From Pipra filicauda (lineage: Eukaryota; Chordata; Aves; Passeriformes; Pipridae): a stretch of 64,000 nucleotides of DNA. Position 1 is the first letter of the stretch. Every line of letters begins with the position of its first letter. The position numbers were made by a program, and so were the translations under genes. A model generated the notes under the pieces. That model was not told the DNA's origin. It saw only the letters and a program-made list of their open reading frames with translations, and did no database searches. Below, one piece after another: positions 21,761 through 33,254 of the stretch. The stretch is taken from the NCBI RefSeq assembly GCF_003945595.2, contig NW_024104423.1:434001-498000 (forward strand). The letters run 5' to 3'.

Positions 21761-22559
21761 AAATCCCAGTCTCTGCTCTTGCTGAAGTGCTCTGATGAGC
21801 ACTGCAGTGGTGGTGTGAAGCTGTCCTTCCACATATACTCTCATGTTTGCAGGTATAGCCTGCCTCATGTGAAACCTCTGACTCTAAGCCTCCCCCTGTC
21901 CTCAAATGAGGTAAGACTGGTAGAAAGAACAAATATAATTTATGAAGTTACAGGTTGCAATGTAAGGGGAAAGGACAATGCTAGAGCTGCTTCTGGGCCC
22001 ACACCTCAGATGGTTTGGATCTAAGTGGTGTTTCAGTGTTGTTTTCTTCTTAACACTGGTGAGGTGTCCTGTAGTTTGGATGAGGAGATATAAGGAGCCA
22101 GAAAGCATTTCTGAGCACACAAGTGTTGTAATCACATCACTGCTCCCTGAGCTCAGCTGACACAAGAGACAGGTAAACAACTCCCACTGCCCAGGTAGGT
22201 GACAGTATATAAATCTTCAGAACACCCTGAGGAATAACAAGTCTTTTGCAACTTTGTCTTTGAACTCTGAAGGAGTTATGCTTGCATGATGGATGACAGC
22301 AGCGGCCAGCCATACTCTGAGGGATAGTGCAGCTCCCAACTACCTTGCAGAGGTTTTATCCTCAGCTGGAGGAAGGGTATAGCCAAGCTGACACTTGCAG
22401 CTGTAGAAACTTGTTATTTCCTTTCCAAACATCAGCACCCTCAGCAAGGCACTTGGCATCTGGCGAAAATCCATTCCTATAGTGTCTCTTTGTGCTATAT
22501 ACATGTGTAATGTTAACTTACCTGATTCCTGCTGTGGGTTTCTCCACAACCACTGACAC

Positions 22560-22573
22560 ATATATATATATAT
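22560..22573. repeat. (TA)n short microsatellite
   Basis: About seven TA units. Confidence 0.8.
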
Positions 22574-25500
22574 CTTGTCTGTGTGGTGGCTCTGGGAGCA
22601 GCCTTTTCCATTAAGGCTTAGAATTTACTTGAGATTCTGTCCCCAGGTCAGGAGCAACAAGTGATGCTTTACCCTGCTCATGCTGAATCATTCGTAGCTG
22701 GCAAGAGTTTGGGAATTGAGAGATCATACTTTATTGTAGTATATTACAGCTGCAGAAAAGGTAGTGGATTCTGAGTTTATATCAAAAGACTAATTCTTGG
22801 TCAGGATGATAAAGTCTTTAGGTCTAGAGCTTTGCCTTCACAGCTCTGTGTAAAGTAATTGCTCTTGTAGTAGTGGCAAAAGAAAGGACATGCTCATTTA
22901 TGGTGCTGTAAATCATACAAATAATTTCCAAAGACAAATAAAAAAAACATAACAGAGAGCTCTGGTGCAGGGCTCCTTCTTGGATTGTAAACACTGCAAG
23001 ACAGAAATCATCAATATTTACACAGTATTCAGCCCAGCCCAGCTTCTCTGGTTGGGCCTTTGGAGGCACTAATAGTAATATTAAATCATGCTGAATACCT
23101 TCTTACAATATTTACAATTTAACGATAACCAGTGTGTGTGCCCAACACTGTGGATTGTGACCATGCACCGCCAGAACCAGAAAACCCACGATCAGGCCAA
23201 GCGTTGCGATATGAGCCCTAGCTCTTCCCCCTGCTTATCAGACATTCCCTGTGGTGGCCAGGACCCTTTATGGTGCTGCCAACACTCATCAGAAGCAACT
23301 TCTTAGAAGGAACAATTCAAGAGTAACTGTGTTACTGTGTGAGCTGTCACCAGTTGTGCCAAGGACTGTGAGTTGAAAAGTCAGGGCAGGAAAAGAAGCA
23401 TTACAGATACCATTGCCACTGCCCTCTGGGCTTGCAGAAATGTGACACAGAGAAAAATTAGCCTTTTGCAGTTTCATGTTTCCTTGACCTTTTGAAAGGA
23501 ATTAAAAAACAGATCCAACTTCTGCTCCCAGTTACAATGCTGAAAGTCCAGAGTAAATGTAACACACTGGCTTCTGAGGTGCAAGAGCAGAATTTCATGT
23601 TGTCTATTAAAAAATCAGAGAGAGAGAAAAAGCTGAGGTGTAAAGATAATTGAACAGAAACATGTGAGTTCAAAGCTAAACCTCCATCCCTGGTAAGTGT
23701 AATTATTGGTATTTGAGTGTAATTTTGGTGTTCAAGGAGATTCATTCAATGTGCTTTGGTGGGATTTCTGTCTTGGCATCATGAAAGGTAAAGAGAAAAC
23801 ATGTGCAATGCCCTCTTACCGCATGAGTGAGAGATGTGCCACAAGGGAAGGCTCCTGGACACCAGCACTGCAGCTGACAAACTCTGGCAGTGGCAACTCT
23901 GGCTAACGTGTGTGGCAGGGATGCTGTGACAGCACCTGCAATCACACCACTTGACACTTGGGAAGACCTTGAACCATTAGCATTAAGCTCACACATGCTA
24001 CCTTGACATGAAAACAGTTCCAGTTAAAAATCATTTCAGAATTGTTATGTTGGCTCATGCAACTTTTGACAAACAAAATCCACTTGGATTACACTTGAAT
24101 GAAAAAGTCTGCATGCTTCGAGAGGTTTTCTTTGTTTTGGTTTGGTTTCCTGGTTTTACTTCTCACCTTCCAATAAAAAACTTTTTAGCTTAGAGAGAGA
24201 GAAAATAGAGGAGGTGAGCTGCTTCCTACCTGAAATCTCAGCATTGCCTGGCAGAAGCTGATCGACATGAATCATTGGAGTGAATGCAGTACTGCACACA
24301 AGTAGCTTTTTTACAAGGACACGTCTCTTACGCAAAGGGTGGGAAACATGTGGAGTACACTGCAGTTTGCTAATGTATGGCTGGGTTCCCAGGTCTGTGT
24401 ACATTCTTGCAGACAGGCTGCAGTTGTCATGATGCTATTGCCAGGAAAAACGTAAACAAAAGGAAACTTCTTGTCAGTTGAAGCATTAGGTTAGTAATAC
24501 AAAAGAGTACTTCTTAGGGTCCTTCAGACTGCTACACACCATCTATTTGTCAAAAATGTTTTTTTCTTGCATGTAGTCATACAGACTCATTGACGTAAGT
24601 CACCAGTTTTTACATTTTTTTTTAAATCGCAGCAGTATTTACTATGTGGTGAGTCAGGGCAGTGAGCAAGGTCATAGGATTCTCTTGCAGAGGATCATGA
24701 CTTAGAGTTCAAGTGTTTTAGACAAAGCTCTTTTGGGTTCACTTGAAGACTGACAAATGGATGTTTCCATTGAAGTTGCTAAAAGTTTGTCTTATGTATG
24801 CCTCCACTAAGTTTTATAGCTGGCCATTAGCCTGGGATGAAGTCTGGTTTCTCTTCCAACACTGCAAATGCAATTGTGTAACTTCACTAAAAATCCAAAC
24901 CTGGTGTTTATGCTGGATTAAAACCGTAGTTAGCAATGTGAAAACAGGAGTCACCCTTTCAAACTCTTCTTTCCCACTATGGCAGCTTACTTCATGGAAG
25001 CAAGAGCCATCTGACCTGGATTACTTTTTGATTATGTTATTTGTGTTTAATCAACACCACATTCACCCAGAGTTGTCATTGTTTCAATAGTGTGTAAGAA
25101 AGCCTTGCCCTGTGCAAGGGCTGCTGTTGCCCAGGGGCCTGCATTCCCCTGTCCTCAACTGGTGCCATGATACTGCCCTGGTACCTCTGAGGCTTGCAAA
25201 TAGCACAATGGAATTTGTGGGACTGTTATGGTGGCACTGATGCACTGGGAAGGGATGTCACATATTTAGAAACTATTTACTGAAATGTTGCTCCAAGATG
25301 GGAAGGAATTTCTGCTTTCAGTTGTTGGTACAGGTTGTGATTTCACCCCAGTATCACAGCATGGCAAAATGCTGTCTCGGTTTTGGTGCATTATTTGTGA
25401 GCTCTCTGACCCATACCAATTTTTTTCCCTTTTGTTGTCAATTATTGAATGGAGACATGAGGAATGACACATGCTTAAGTGCATCAGTTATCTTTATTTG

Positions 25501-28479
25501 CTTCCCCTTAGGCCTAGCTTAGCCATGGTTTACCAGAACAGTTTACAAAATGAAGAAATTTGTTTTGTTTTGTTTTTTTCAGGTGATAGGAGCTTTCTTC
25601 CCAAGACTGGCAAAATGACTGGAGCACAGTGAGTTATTACGACCACTTATTTTAAAAAGAGAATTAAAAAGAACGTGATGTAAGGTGACAAATAATACAG
25701 CTCAACTCGTGCAATGCATTAACTTCTCAGTGCTACTTATTTTGTGGAGCATGCACAGCAAAAGCAGGGATGATCACGGTTCTGAACACACACTCACAAA
25801 GCGATTCCAGATTGCAATTGTGAACTCCCATAGTCAGTACAATAGGAAAAAATAAGACATAGTGTTTTAAGGACATGACTTTGATAATTCTCTAGTTAGA
25901 AGCCAGGGATAAGTGATGGGTTGGAGATTCCCACTAGGGAAATAGGTTAGTTACACTGGAATGGGTTACCCTTTACTATTCAATATCTCAACTCCCCAGT
26001 TACCATCTCCAAACTAGTGTTTGCCTCAGCACATGGTTGTTTACACAAGTGACTTATCTTACATTGGTGAGGCATTTGATACCCATAAAACATCCATCAC
26101 ACTTTGTCCTACTGCTTTTCTTTAACTCAAGATGAGGCCCTTTGCTCTCCCTGAACCTTTGACAGCTTTGAACTGTGGCAGAGCGTCACTGTCGGTGCAG
26201 CTCAGGGGCTGTGCAATGGTTGCCTTCTCCGGGGGCTCTGCAACACTTCAGCATTTCCCCCTCTTTGAATAGAGGTGGCAAAATCAAGAATCGCTTTCAT
26301 TCTGATTGGCTAAGAATGAGGAAAATCTCGGCACCCTATCACGGAGATAGTTAAGTGAAGAGTCAATACGATGAAGGCCTCTGCATCAGGAGTTGCCCAT
26401 AATAGGTGGTGGTAATGTCACAGCCGAGCTTGTTTTTTAGTATAGTGCTTTTTTTTCTCCTTTCAAGTGTTTGTTTTTTTCCCTCTGGGTGGAGCCAAGC
26501 TGGGGAGGTGATGACTTACCTGCCACAGCTTGGTAGATTGCAATCTGGAACTGGCAGAGTGTTAACACAATGCCCCAGCAGAGCTTTTCTGTCTCTAATT
26601 TCAATGATTATGTTGTCACTGGATCAGTGAAGAGAACCATGAAAAACACAATTACCAGGAAGCCCTGTTCCTTTCCTCGCCCCTTTGTCTCACTGTGAAT
26701 CGGGCATGTGACTCACAGAGCAATAGAGGACCCGCTGTAATCACGCGCACTACCGAAAAGGGTGCTGTCCGCCGATGGGACCCAAGCGTGGGAAAGCCTG
26801 ACTGCTGGCTGGAAGGGCTGGTCACGTCATGTTTTGCAGCTGGTGTCCAAATGCATCCCAATGAATCAAGTGATAGCAGCTACCTTCTCCTGCCACAACG
26901 GTGGCCAAGCAAACAGGCAGAAGAGGGGCTGTAAAAGGCCCCCTGCTGCATACAAAAGCATGGGGAAGGGAAGCTATTGTGGACGAGCTTGCCATGACAG
27001 GACAGCAATGTTTTTTAGGTCACTGGCATAGCATCAGACTAAAGGGAAAGGGGTTGAGTGTGTTTCAACTGTGGGTGCTGGTCCCAAGTTTGCTCAGTGG
27101 AAGACCACTGGTGCATCATGACTATTGGGGCTGACCCACATCATTATGTGATGCAGAGTTGAAAAAGAGAATTTCACTTGCTGACTGCAAATCATTTATA
27201 AACCTAAGACTTCAACAGCAAGTGCCCATAGCAGCAGAGCAGCCAATATTTTTATCATTAATTGCTATCAAAAATGCCAACTCAAAGTAAACACCAACTC
27301 TGAACAGATCTGATAGGCGAGCATGCTCCAAACTGGTGGTTGGAAATGAATTATTTGCCTATTGCGTGCTGCAAAAACAATGTCTTGCAGGAGAGAACAG
27401 ACTTTGGCAAACAAACTGACATCGAGCTATGCTTGTGGGGAAGGCTCCTGATTTGATCTGGAAGGAAACATTGAGCTCAGATAGGGATAAAGTTTACCTT
27501 AAGCATGCATGAAAGGCAGGGCTGAGCCATGGTTCAGGATTCTTCATTAGTCTGCTGGAGAACAGCATGAAACATAGCTGCTATTTTACTCCCTCCGAGC
27601 TATTCTCATTACAAAAATGTACAAGACACCTCAGAAAGGTTTTTAAATAATAAACCATTCCCCCCTCCCCCCCCGGTGCATCCATTTATCAGTGACCATG
27701 AGCACATAAATACCAGCAGGTGAAGAAAAATCACTTCGTCTTGGTGATAAGCAGAAGTTCCCCTGCCCAAAAACCCCTAGCACAAGTCTTTCTCATCCTC
27801 CTGTGCTGAAGGTCTAAGCATGGGCAGACAGTCCCTGGTGCAGCACTGACATGCTATTAATGTAACTATTAGGCTCTACAGACTGAATCAGGACCTGCTT
27901 AAGTACTGGTATAGACATGAACAACATAATCTAGGACATACTTCTGTGTGATTTGGCGACTGTCTTTATTTCACGTAGTGGGAAAAACCCCATTTGGAAG
28001 CAGGATTCCACTGACGGGAAAGTCAGCTATGCCTGCCAGGGATCTCTTTTGCCCCCAAAATTCAGACATCACTGGAGATAAGCAGAAGATGAAGGGAACC
28101 AGCAAGGGGAAAAACAAACAGGCTGGGGGTTTCTTGCCACGTCTTTTGAAGTCACCAGTGTAACTCCTGGCATCTTCAGTGGGGTTTGGCTGGGCTCCGT
28201 GCAGAAGTGCCTTTGAAGATTTTGCTAAGGCTCAAGGCCTTGATCACGCCAAGTTTTATGCCTGTGAGCAACTCTGTGCAGATGAGCACTTCCAGGGCAC
28301 TCAGCAGGACGCTTCGGATGAGACTTTGCAGGATTGGTCTTAAGCAATAAGAGCTTAAGAGAAACATTCTGCTTGTCGTGCTTTTATCCTTGACCACATC
28401 AAATGAAAAGTCTTGGCAGTTCTGCGAGAATGAATTTGCATTGAAAACCCACAGCTCTTACAAGCAGTGCATTAATTAT

Positions 28480-28485
28480 TTTATT
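28480..28485 (-). terminator. Candidate distal DLGAP1 poly(A) signal
   Basis: AATAAA on the - strand (TTTATT on +) in an AT-rich context, with a GT-rich sequence 20-40 nt further along the - strand. It is one of several candidates and is chosen because it is the most distal before composition changes. Confidence 0.35.
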
Positions 28486-31145
28486 AATTTGCTCTTTTTA
28501 CATTATGGGAAACATTCATCTATTTACATTTTCCTGTCCACACACAAACCAGATAGATAATCCTATGGAAACCCAATTCGTTAAGCCATAGAAACGCTCT
28601 TCTCTGTCTAAAGGCTTTCAAATTTGTGTCTTTTGTTTCAAATCAAAAACATTTCTAAAATCACGTTTGGGAATGCAGGTAGGCCAGTGATTTACATTCC
28701 AGTAAATTAAAATATGCATTTGACCATTTCCCTAAAAAAAAAATACCCAAACCAAAAAAACCCAATAAATTCACAAAGATACAGTTTAAATTAAAATGAT
28801 AGTGCACATCAAAGCATTAAGGGAACACCAATAAATAAACTGAAATATATTACAAATAAATTATTTCTATTTACCTTTTCAAATATTAAAAATCTTTAAT
28901 CCATTTCTTCATCTTTCTTTACAAAAAGATTATGAGAATTTTATGGAAACATCTGCAAAAAATATAATAAATACCTCTTTTTTTTTTTTTTTAAACTTTT
29001 GAAGCAGGAGACGAAACCAACCTTTTCTAAAATTTCCCCTAAGAAAAAAAAAACCCAATAGTTTAGTCCCAAAGGGAAACAGAATATAGGCATTTTTAAT
29101 ATACACTGGGCAGGTTAGACTAAAAACAAATAGTTACAAATTATACTGAAACAGATGATGGAGCAAATATACTAGCATTAGTGTTGGTAAATGAGTCAAG
29201 TGGCTAACTAGTGGCATTCTAGGGGCAGAATTATTTTATTTTATATTTTCTCGTATTGGCAGTATTTTTAGTATTTTGCTAAAAAACTAGGCTAACACCA
29301 TAATAACCTTTCCAGTGCCAAATGAACTAAGAAGCATTCAGCTAAGAATAAATTCATTTAAGATAGATACAAAAAATATTCTATGATATACATATACAAT
29401 AATTTGTAATGTACAAGACTAGATAGTCTTTGCTTTTCTGCTCTTTTAGGGGGGAACTTGCTGGATATAAATTTCTGTAGCCACTTGTCAACCAAAGTCT
29501 TAACTCATCTTTCATAAAACGTTCACAAAACTAAGTAAGTCTGCGACACAGCTGTGAATGTGGACTCTCACCTGGGTACTGCTTTGAATACTTCAGTACA
29601 AATGAGTTCCAAATAATTAGTACTTCTTATGACTATATATGCTCAAAAGTGGCAGTTGGCACTATTACGTACTGCAAACACGGTGATGTTTTGTTGCTGC
29701 TAAAAGTTAAATGCAGTGTTTCAAAACTAGCAAATACACTGGTATTCAAACACTTAGAGGGTCAAACCTTTCAAAGCTCCCGTAACACCAAGCACTCTAG
29801 GGTTACACTGGATTTCTGATCACTCTAGTTAAAAGTCTTTTATATATTAAATTATTAGCCCTTATCTTGTAAACCACAGCAGTAAATAGTTGTGCCCTGT
29901 TTATAAAGACATAGCTCAGATATCGATGGCTTTGAGAGGTAGCAAATTCTCTAGTGGTTTTAGTATGCTCTCATGAAAATACTTGGTGCCAGAACCTATT
30001 ACCTCTCCTATTTTTTGAATAAAATTAAATTAGCACCTGGCTATGATGTCGTCGGAAAAGAAGCTGTCTGGCATGGTCTCGATGAATAGTTTTAGCAAGA
30101 GCTTAACTTTTCGATGACGATTTTCAATGCTTTTTAAGTGCAAGCTGCAGAATTACACCACACGTGCAGTGGGATTTTTCACTGGTTGGACTGTCCGTAC
30201 AGGTTTAGCAGCTATGGGCACAGCCAGCCAGCACTGGCATGTGGCAAGGGCTGCAACCTGTGCCCCTCCGTGGGAGGGCTGTCCCTGTGCCTGTGCCCAC
30301 TGGGAGCAGAAAGTAGCCTGCCTTCCTCTCCTGTGTACCCCTGCCCTGGCAGGCACAGGGTGAAGAGCATGTAGGGACCAGCGGAGTCCAGAAAGCCCTG
30401 CCTCAGGACTGTAAACACACTGAGGGCTGCACAGCGCTACTCTGCCCCAGATCGGTCCTGTCACCCAAACCAGCTCACGCTAATTCTGCTGTCAGCAGCA
30501 CATGCCAGCTAGGCACGCGTGTGCGCACACACACACACTCACACGCACGCACACAACTTGCTTTCAGCAACATGCCTGACATCGCTTTCCTAATGTTGGC
30601 ACAAGAGAATCCAGTAGCAGTGTGGTTGGCATCATCCCTCATCAGAGAAGCTGGAGGACAAGCCCCTGCCCCAGTCAGGGGTGGCTGGAGGGGACAGACA
30701 TGCAGGAGCTGACCTCTCAGGCTCCTCTCCAGCCCTATTATCTGCCATTTCTGCCCGCTATTAATGAGCTACTTAGGACGCATATTTTTCATGATTGCAA
30801 AACAATGGCAGAAGCCAGGGTCTGAAGGCTTGTCGTGAAAAATATTAAGTTCATATTGATCCCATAACTTGTGAAAAATAGTCTATTGTTCTTGCCCAAA
30901 TGGGAACTTTATACTATTAAGAGGAGGCTGAATTAGAAATTTACTCCTAGACATGGATGGTTTGGTGATAAGCAATCTGAACTGTAGCATACAACTGGCT
31001 GTGGATAGAGCAAAGCAAGCCTGGCCTGAAAATGCATCAGGGGCTCCATGTACAGTAATGTGGCTGGCATCCGTGTGTGGCTGCGTGGACGTATGAGATT
31101 GGATGGTCCCACCGAGATTAAGACATCAACAAAACCAAGCTTTTT

Positions 31146-31174
31146 TTCTTTTTTTTTTTCTTTTTTTTTTTTTA
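31146..31174. repeat. Poly-T tract
   Basis: T-rich run with two C interruptions inside the presumed DLGAP1 3' UTR, followed by a short ACAAT repeat near 31189-31203. Confidence 0.85.
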
Positions 31175-31476
31175 ACCAATATAATCCGTACAATACAATA
31201 CAAGAGGAATTGACAATACAGTACAATTTTAAAAATTCTTAATACTTGGACAAGAAAATCCTTCTTTTATATTATCTCTTCAACTGTCATTACTTCTTAT
31301 CTCCTTCCTTTTCACTCTTTTATTGCCTTTCAAAATAGATTATTTCCCTGGAAGATCGAATTTACAATCTTCTGCTGATTGAAATGTTTAAGTAGTGATT
31401 GATGAAATAAAAATGAGGCAGTTTGTGCAGCTGTGAGTGTGCAGGTATCTTTCCACAGGATCTTTTATATCCCTTG

Positions 31477-31524
31477 CCTGTGGGATATACTTCCATCTCA
31501 CCTGTGGGATACACTTCCACTTTT
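31477..31524. repeat. 24-bp tandem duplication in the DLGAP1 3' UTR
   Basis: The words CCTGTGGGATATACTTCCAT (31477) and CCTGTGGGATACACTTCCAC (31501) start adjacent copies of about 24 bp that differ at a few positions. Confidence 0.85.
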
Positions 31525-32254
31525 TCACCTGCCAGAGCTGTGGGGTTTTTTTTTAATTCCCCGCCTCCCCACTCCCACCCCAGCCCCCTCCCCTTGTGTG
31601 ACTCCTTAATTCAGGTGAGAAGATGTGATTCGGAGGTTTAGAATAAAGTGCGCCATCTGCTTTAAAAAAAACAGTAATAAAAAGAAGGGAATCCAAGTAA
31701 TAGCTCCTTTCATCTTTTGTGAGGAAGACGGCAGAGTCCAAAAGGATCACCCTGCATGACTGAAATTTCCGAAGTTCCCTACAGTTTGATATTGCTGTAC
31801 ACTGGGTAACTGACTAGCTTTAGACCAACTAAAGATCATGAGTAAGTTAAATGGAGCGTCTACTGTACAGGTGCGCAGGTGCGTGGAAGTCTGAGCGCTG
31901 CGTTTATTTGTTTCAAACAGAAAAGAAAAAAGGATCATACTCATTTACATGAGGCAAAGTGGCAGCATCAGTACATGTGACAAAGCATCGTGATGACATG
32001 GGCGAACCTTCAGAAAGCAAGGGTGATTAGAGGACATCTCTCGGAGGACCGACAACTACGCCACGGCAGTGGAGTTCACTGGGAGCATCGGGGCAGCTGT
32101 GTACAGAGAGAGGGGAGGGGGAGAGGAGGGAAGAGAGAGTGAGAGAGAGAAGAGGAGGTACAAATACTTCGTGGTGACCTTGAGCAGGAGCCTAGAGGGG
32201 CAGATTATACATGAGGCTTGTCTTGCCAGAGAGAGTCCTCCTGGTTGGATCCCT

Positions 32255-32464
32255 TCATAGCCTGGTCTGGGCTTCGGGGATGTATATCTCAATGCTTTCG
32301 GCGCTCTCGGTAGCTGAGTTCTGGCGGACCGATGCAGCGCGCTTGGCAGCCATCAGCCGTTTCCGGGCCTCTTGACGCTGCGAGCTTTCCAGAGAGCGTT
32401 CTCGTATGAGTGGCACCTGACCTTTCGATGGCTTCTTTGGCACTGGAGGAGGGACCCTTCTCTC
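32255..32464 (-). CDS. DLGAP1: DLGAP1 terminal coding exon with SHANK PDZ ligand
   Basis: The acceptor is TTTGATCAG|GAGAGAAGG. Seventy codons include the TGA stop at 32257-32255. The peptide begins ERRVPPPVPKKPSKG, followed by SLESSQRQEARKRLMAAKRA and SVRQNSATESAESIEIYIPE, and ends AQTRL. The terminal TRL is a class I PDZ ligand recognised by SHANK proteins. The PPPVPKKP motif is a candidate SH3 ligand. Bases 32465-32491 upstream are intron read-through. Confidence 0.97.
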   Translation of the reverse strand, partial: ERRVPPPVPKKPSKGQVPLIRERSLESSQRQEARKRLMAAKRAASVRQNSATESAESIEIYIPEAQTRL

Positions 32465-33215
32465 CTGATCAAAGCAGAAGGTTAATGGCATTATACAGCT
32501 TCTCAGGGAAAGGTGGGAAAAACTAGGATACGTCAGTAGTTAGAACACACATTTTACCTAAGGTTTGTTAGCTCTTATCTGCCTTTCTGTCTTCAGTCAA
32601 CTGGCTTTTGTGCTCAAGGGTTCATAAACATGGGACAAGGGCAAAGGGGAGGGGAGAGCCGGCCGCCATGCTACTTCTCCTCAGGGATGGTGCTACTGGG
32701 GCCGAGGCCCCCACCGCTAACCGCTTAGTGCCGGGGACTAGGAGAGAGACCGGCCTCCCCTTGCCAGTGCAGCCAGCAGGGAACGCTGCTCTCAGCAGAG
32801 AAACTCTAGAGAGCCCCAGCTCCTGGGCCACCCTCTTCTATGTGTGCATAATGCTAGGTGCTCTTGCAACACGGAGGTGCCATGGCTTTGGTGTTCCCAA
32901 ATGCAGATGGGAACTAGCTGTCTGCAGCTGGTGCATCTGAATAAGTAGCTTTAAAAAAAACACCATATATTTATGTATCTATTTTGTAGCAGTTTAATGA
33001 CTGCTCAAGAACCCACATTTTGGGTCTCACTGTGCAAGCTCACACACTCTAGTCTCCTGCTAAATAGACATGAAGATACAATCAGCTAGAAATAGAAAAA
33101 ACTGGTAGGAAAAACTTAAAAATCATTAAGAGAACATGCATTAATCATCGTGGTGGCAGCTAGCTCCAGATACGTGATCAACAAGGAGGACTTTAATGTA
33201 TATCCTGGTGCATGT

Positions 33216-33254
<39 letters not shown>

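Larger units (their letters stand above)
12431..28455. other. Intergenic region between the TGIF1 and DLGAP1 3' ends; no gene recognised
   Basis: Sixteen kilobases were read on both strands. All open frames are short, lack known motifs and show no consistent splice structure, so I annotate none as coding. The stretch contains microsatellites (17.65 kb, 22.56 kb), a G-run at 16727-16741, GTTTT-type runs near 18.01 and 25.56 kb, and a CpG-enriched patch near 21.5-21.75 kb. In human the corresponding interval is recalled to carry the lncRNA GAPLINC; nothing here can be matched to it by eye. Confidence 0.6.
28456..32254 (-). other. DLGAP1: DLGAP1 3' UTR (probable extent)
   Basis: A 3.8-kb stretch follows the stop codon, mostly AT-rich from 28.4 to 30.1 kb and without coding potential. 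Several - strand AATAAA signals appear as TTTATT on + (for example 28480-28485, about 29231, 31319 and 31902). The most distal, at 28480-28485, is a reasonable end point because a GT-rich stretch follows on the - strand and sequence composition changes there. Shorter mRNAs ending at proximal signals are possible. A 24-bp tandem duplication lies at 31477-31524. The extent is inferred, not proven. Confidence 0.5.

Noticed and set aside
21368..21868. 166-codon - strand frame
   Set aside because: It coincides with a locally CpG-rich patch where stop codons are rarer, has no recognised domain, and an overlapping + frame of similar length exists.
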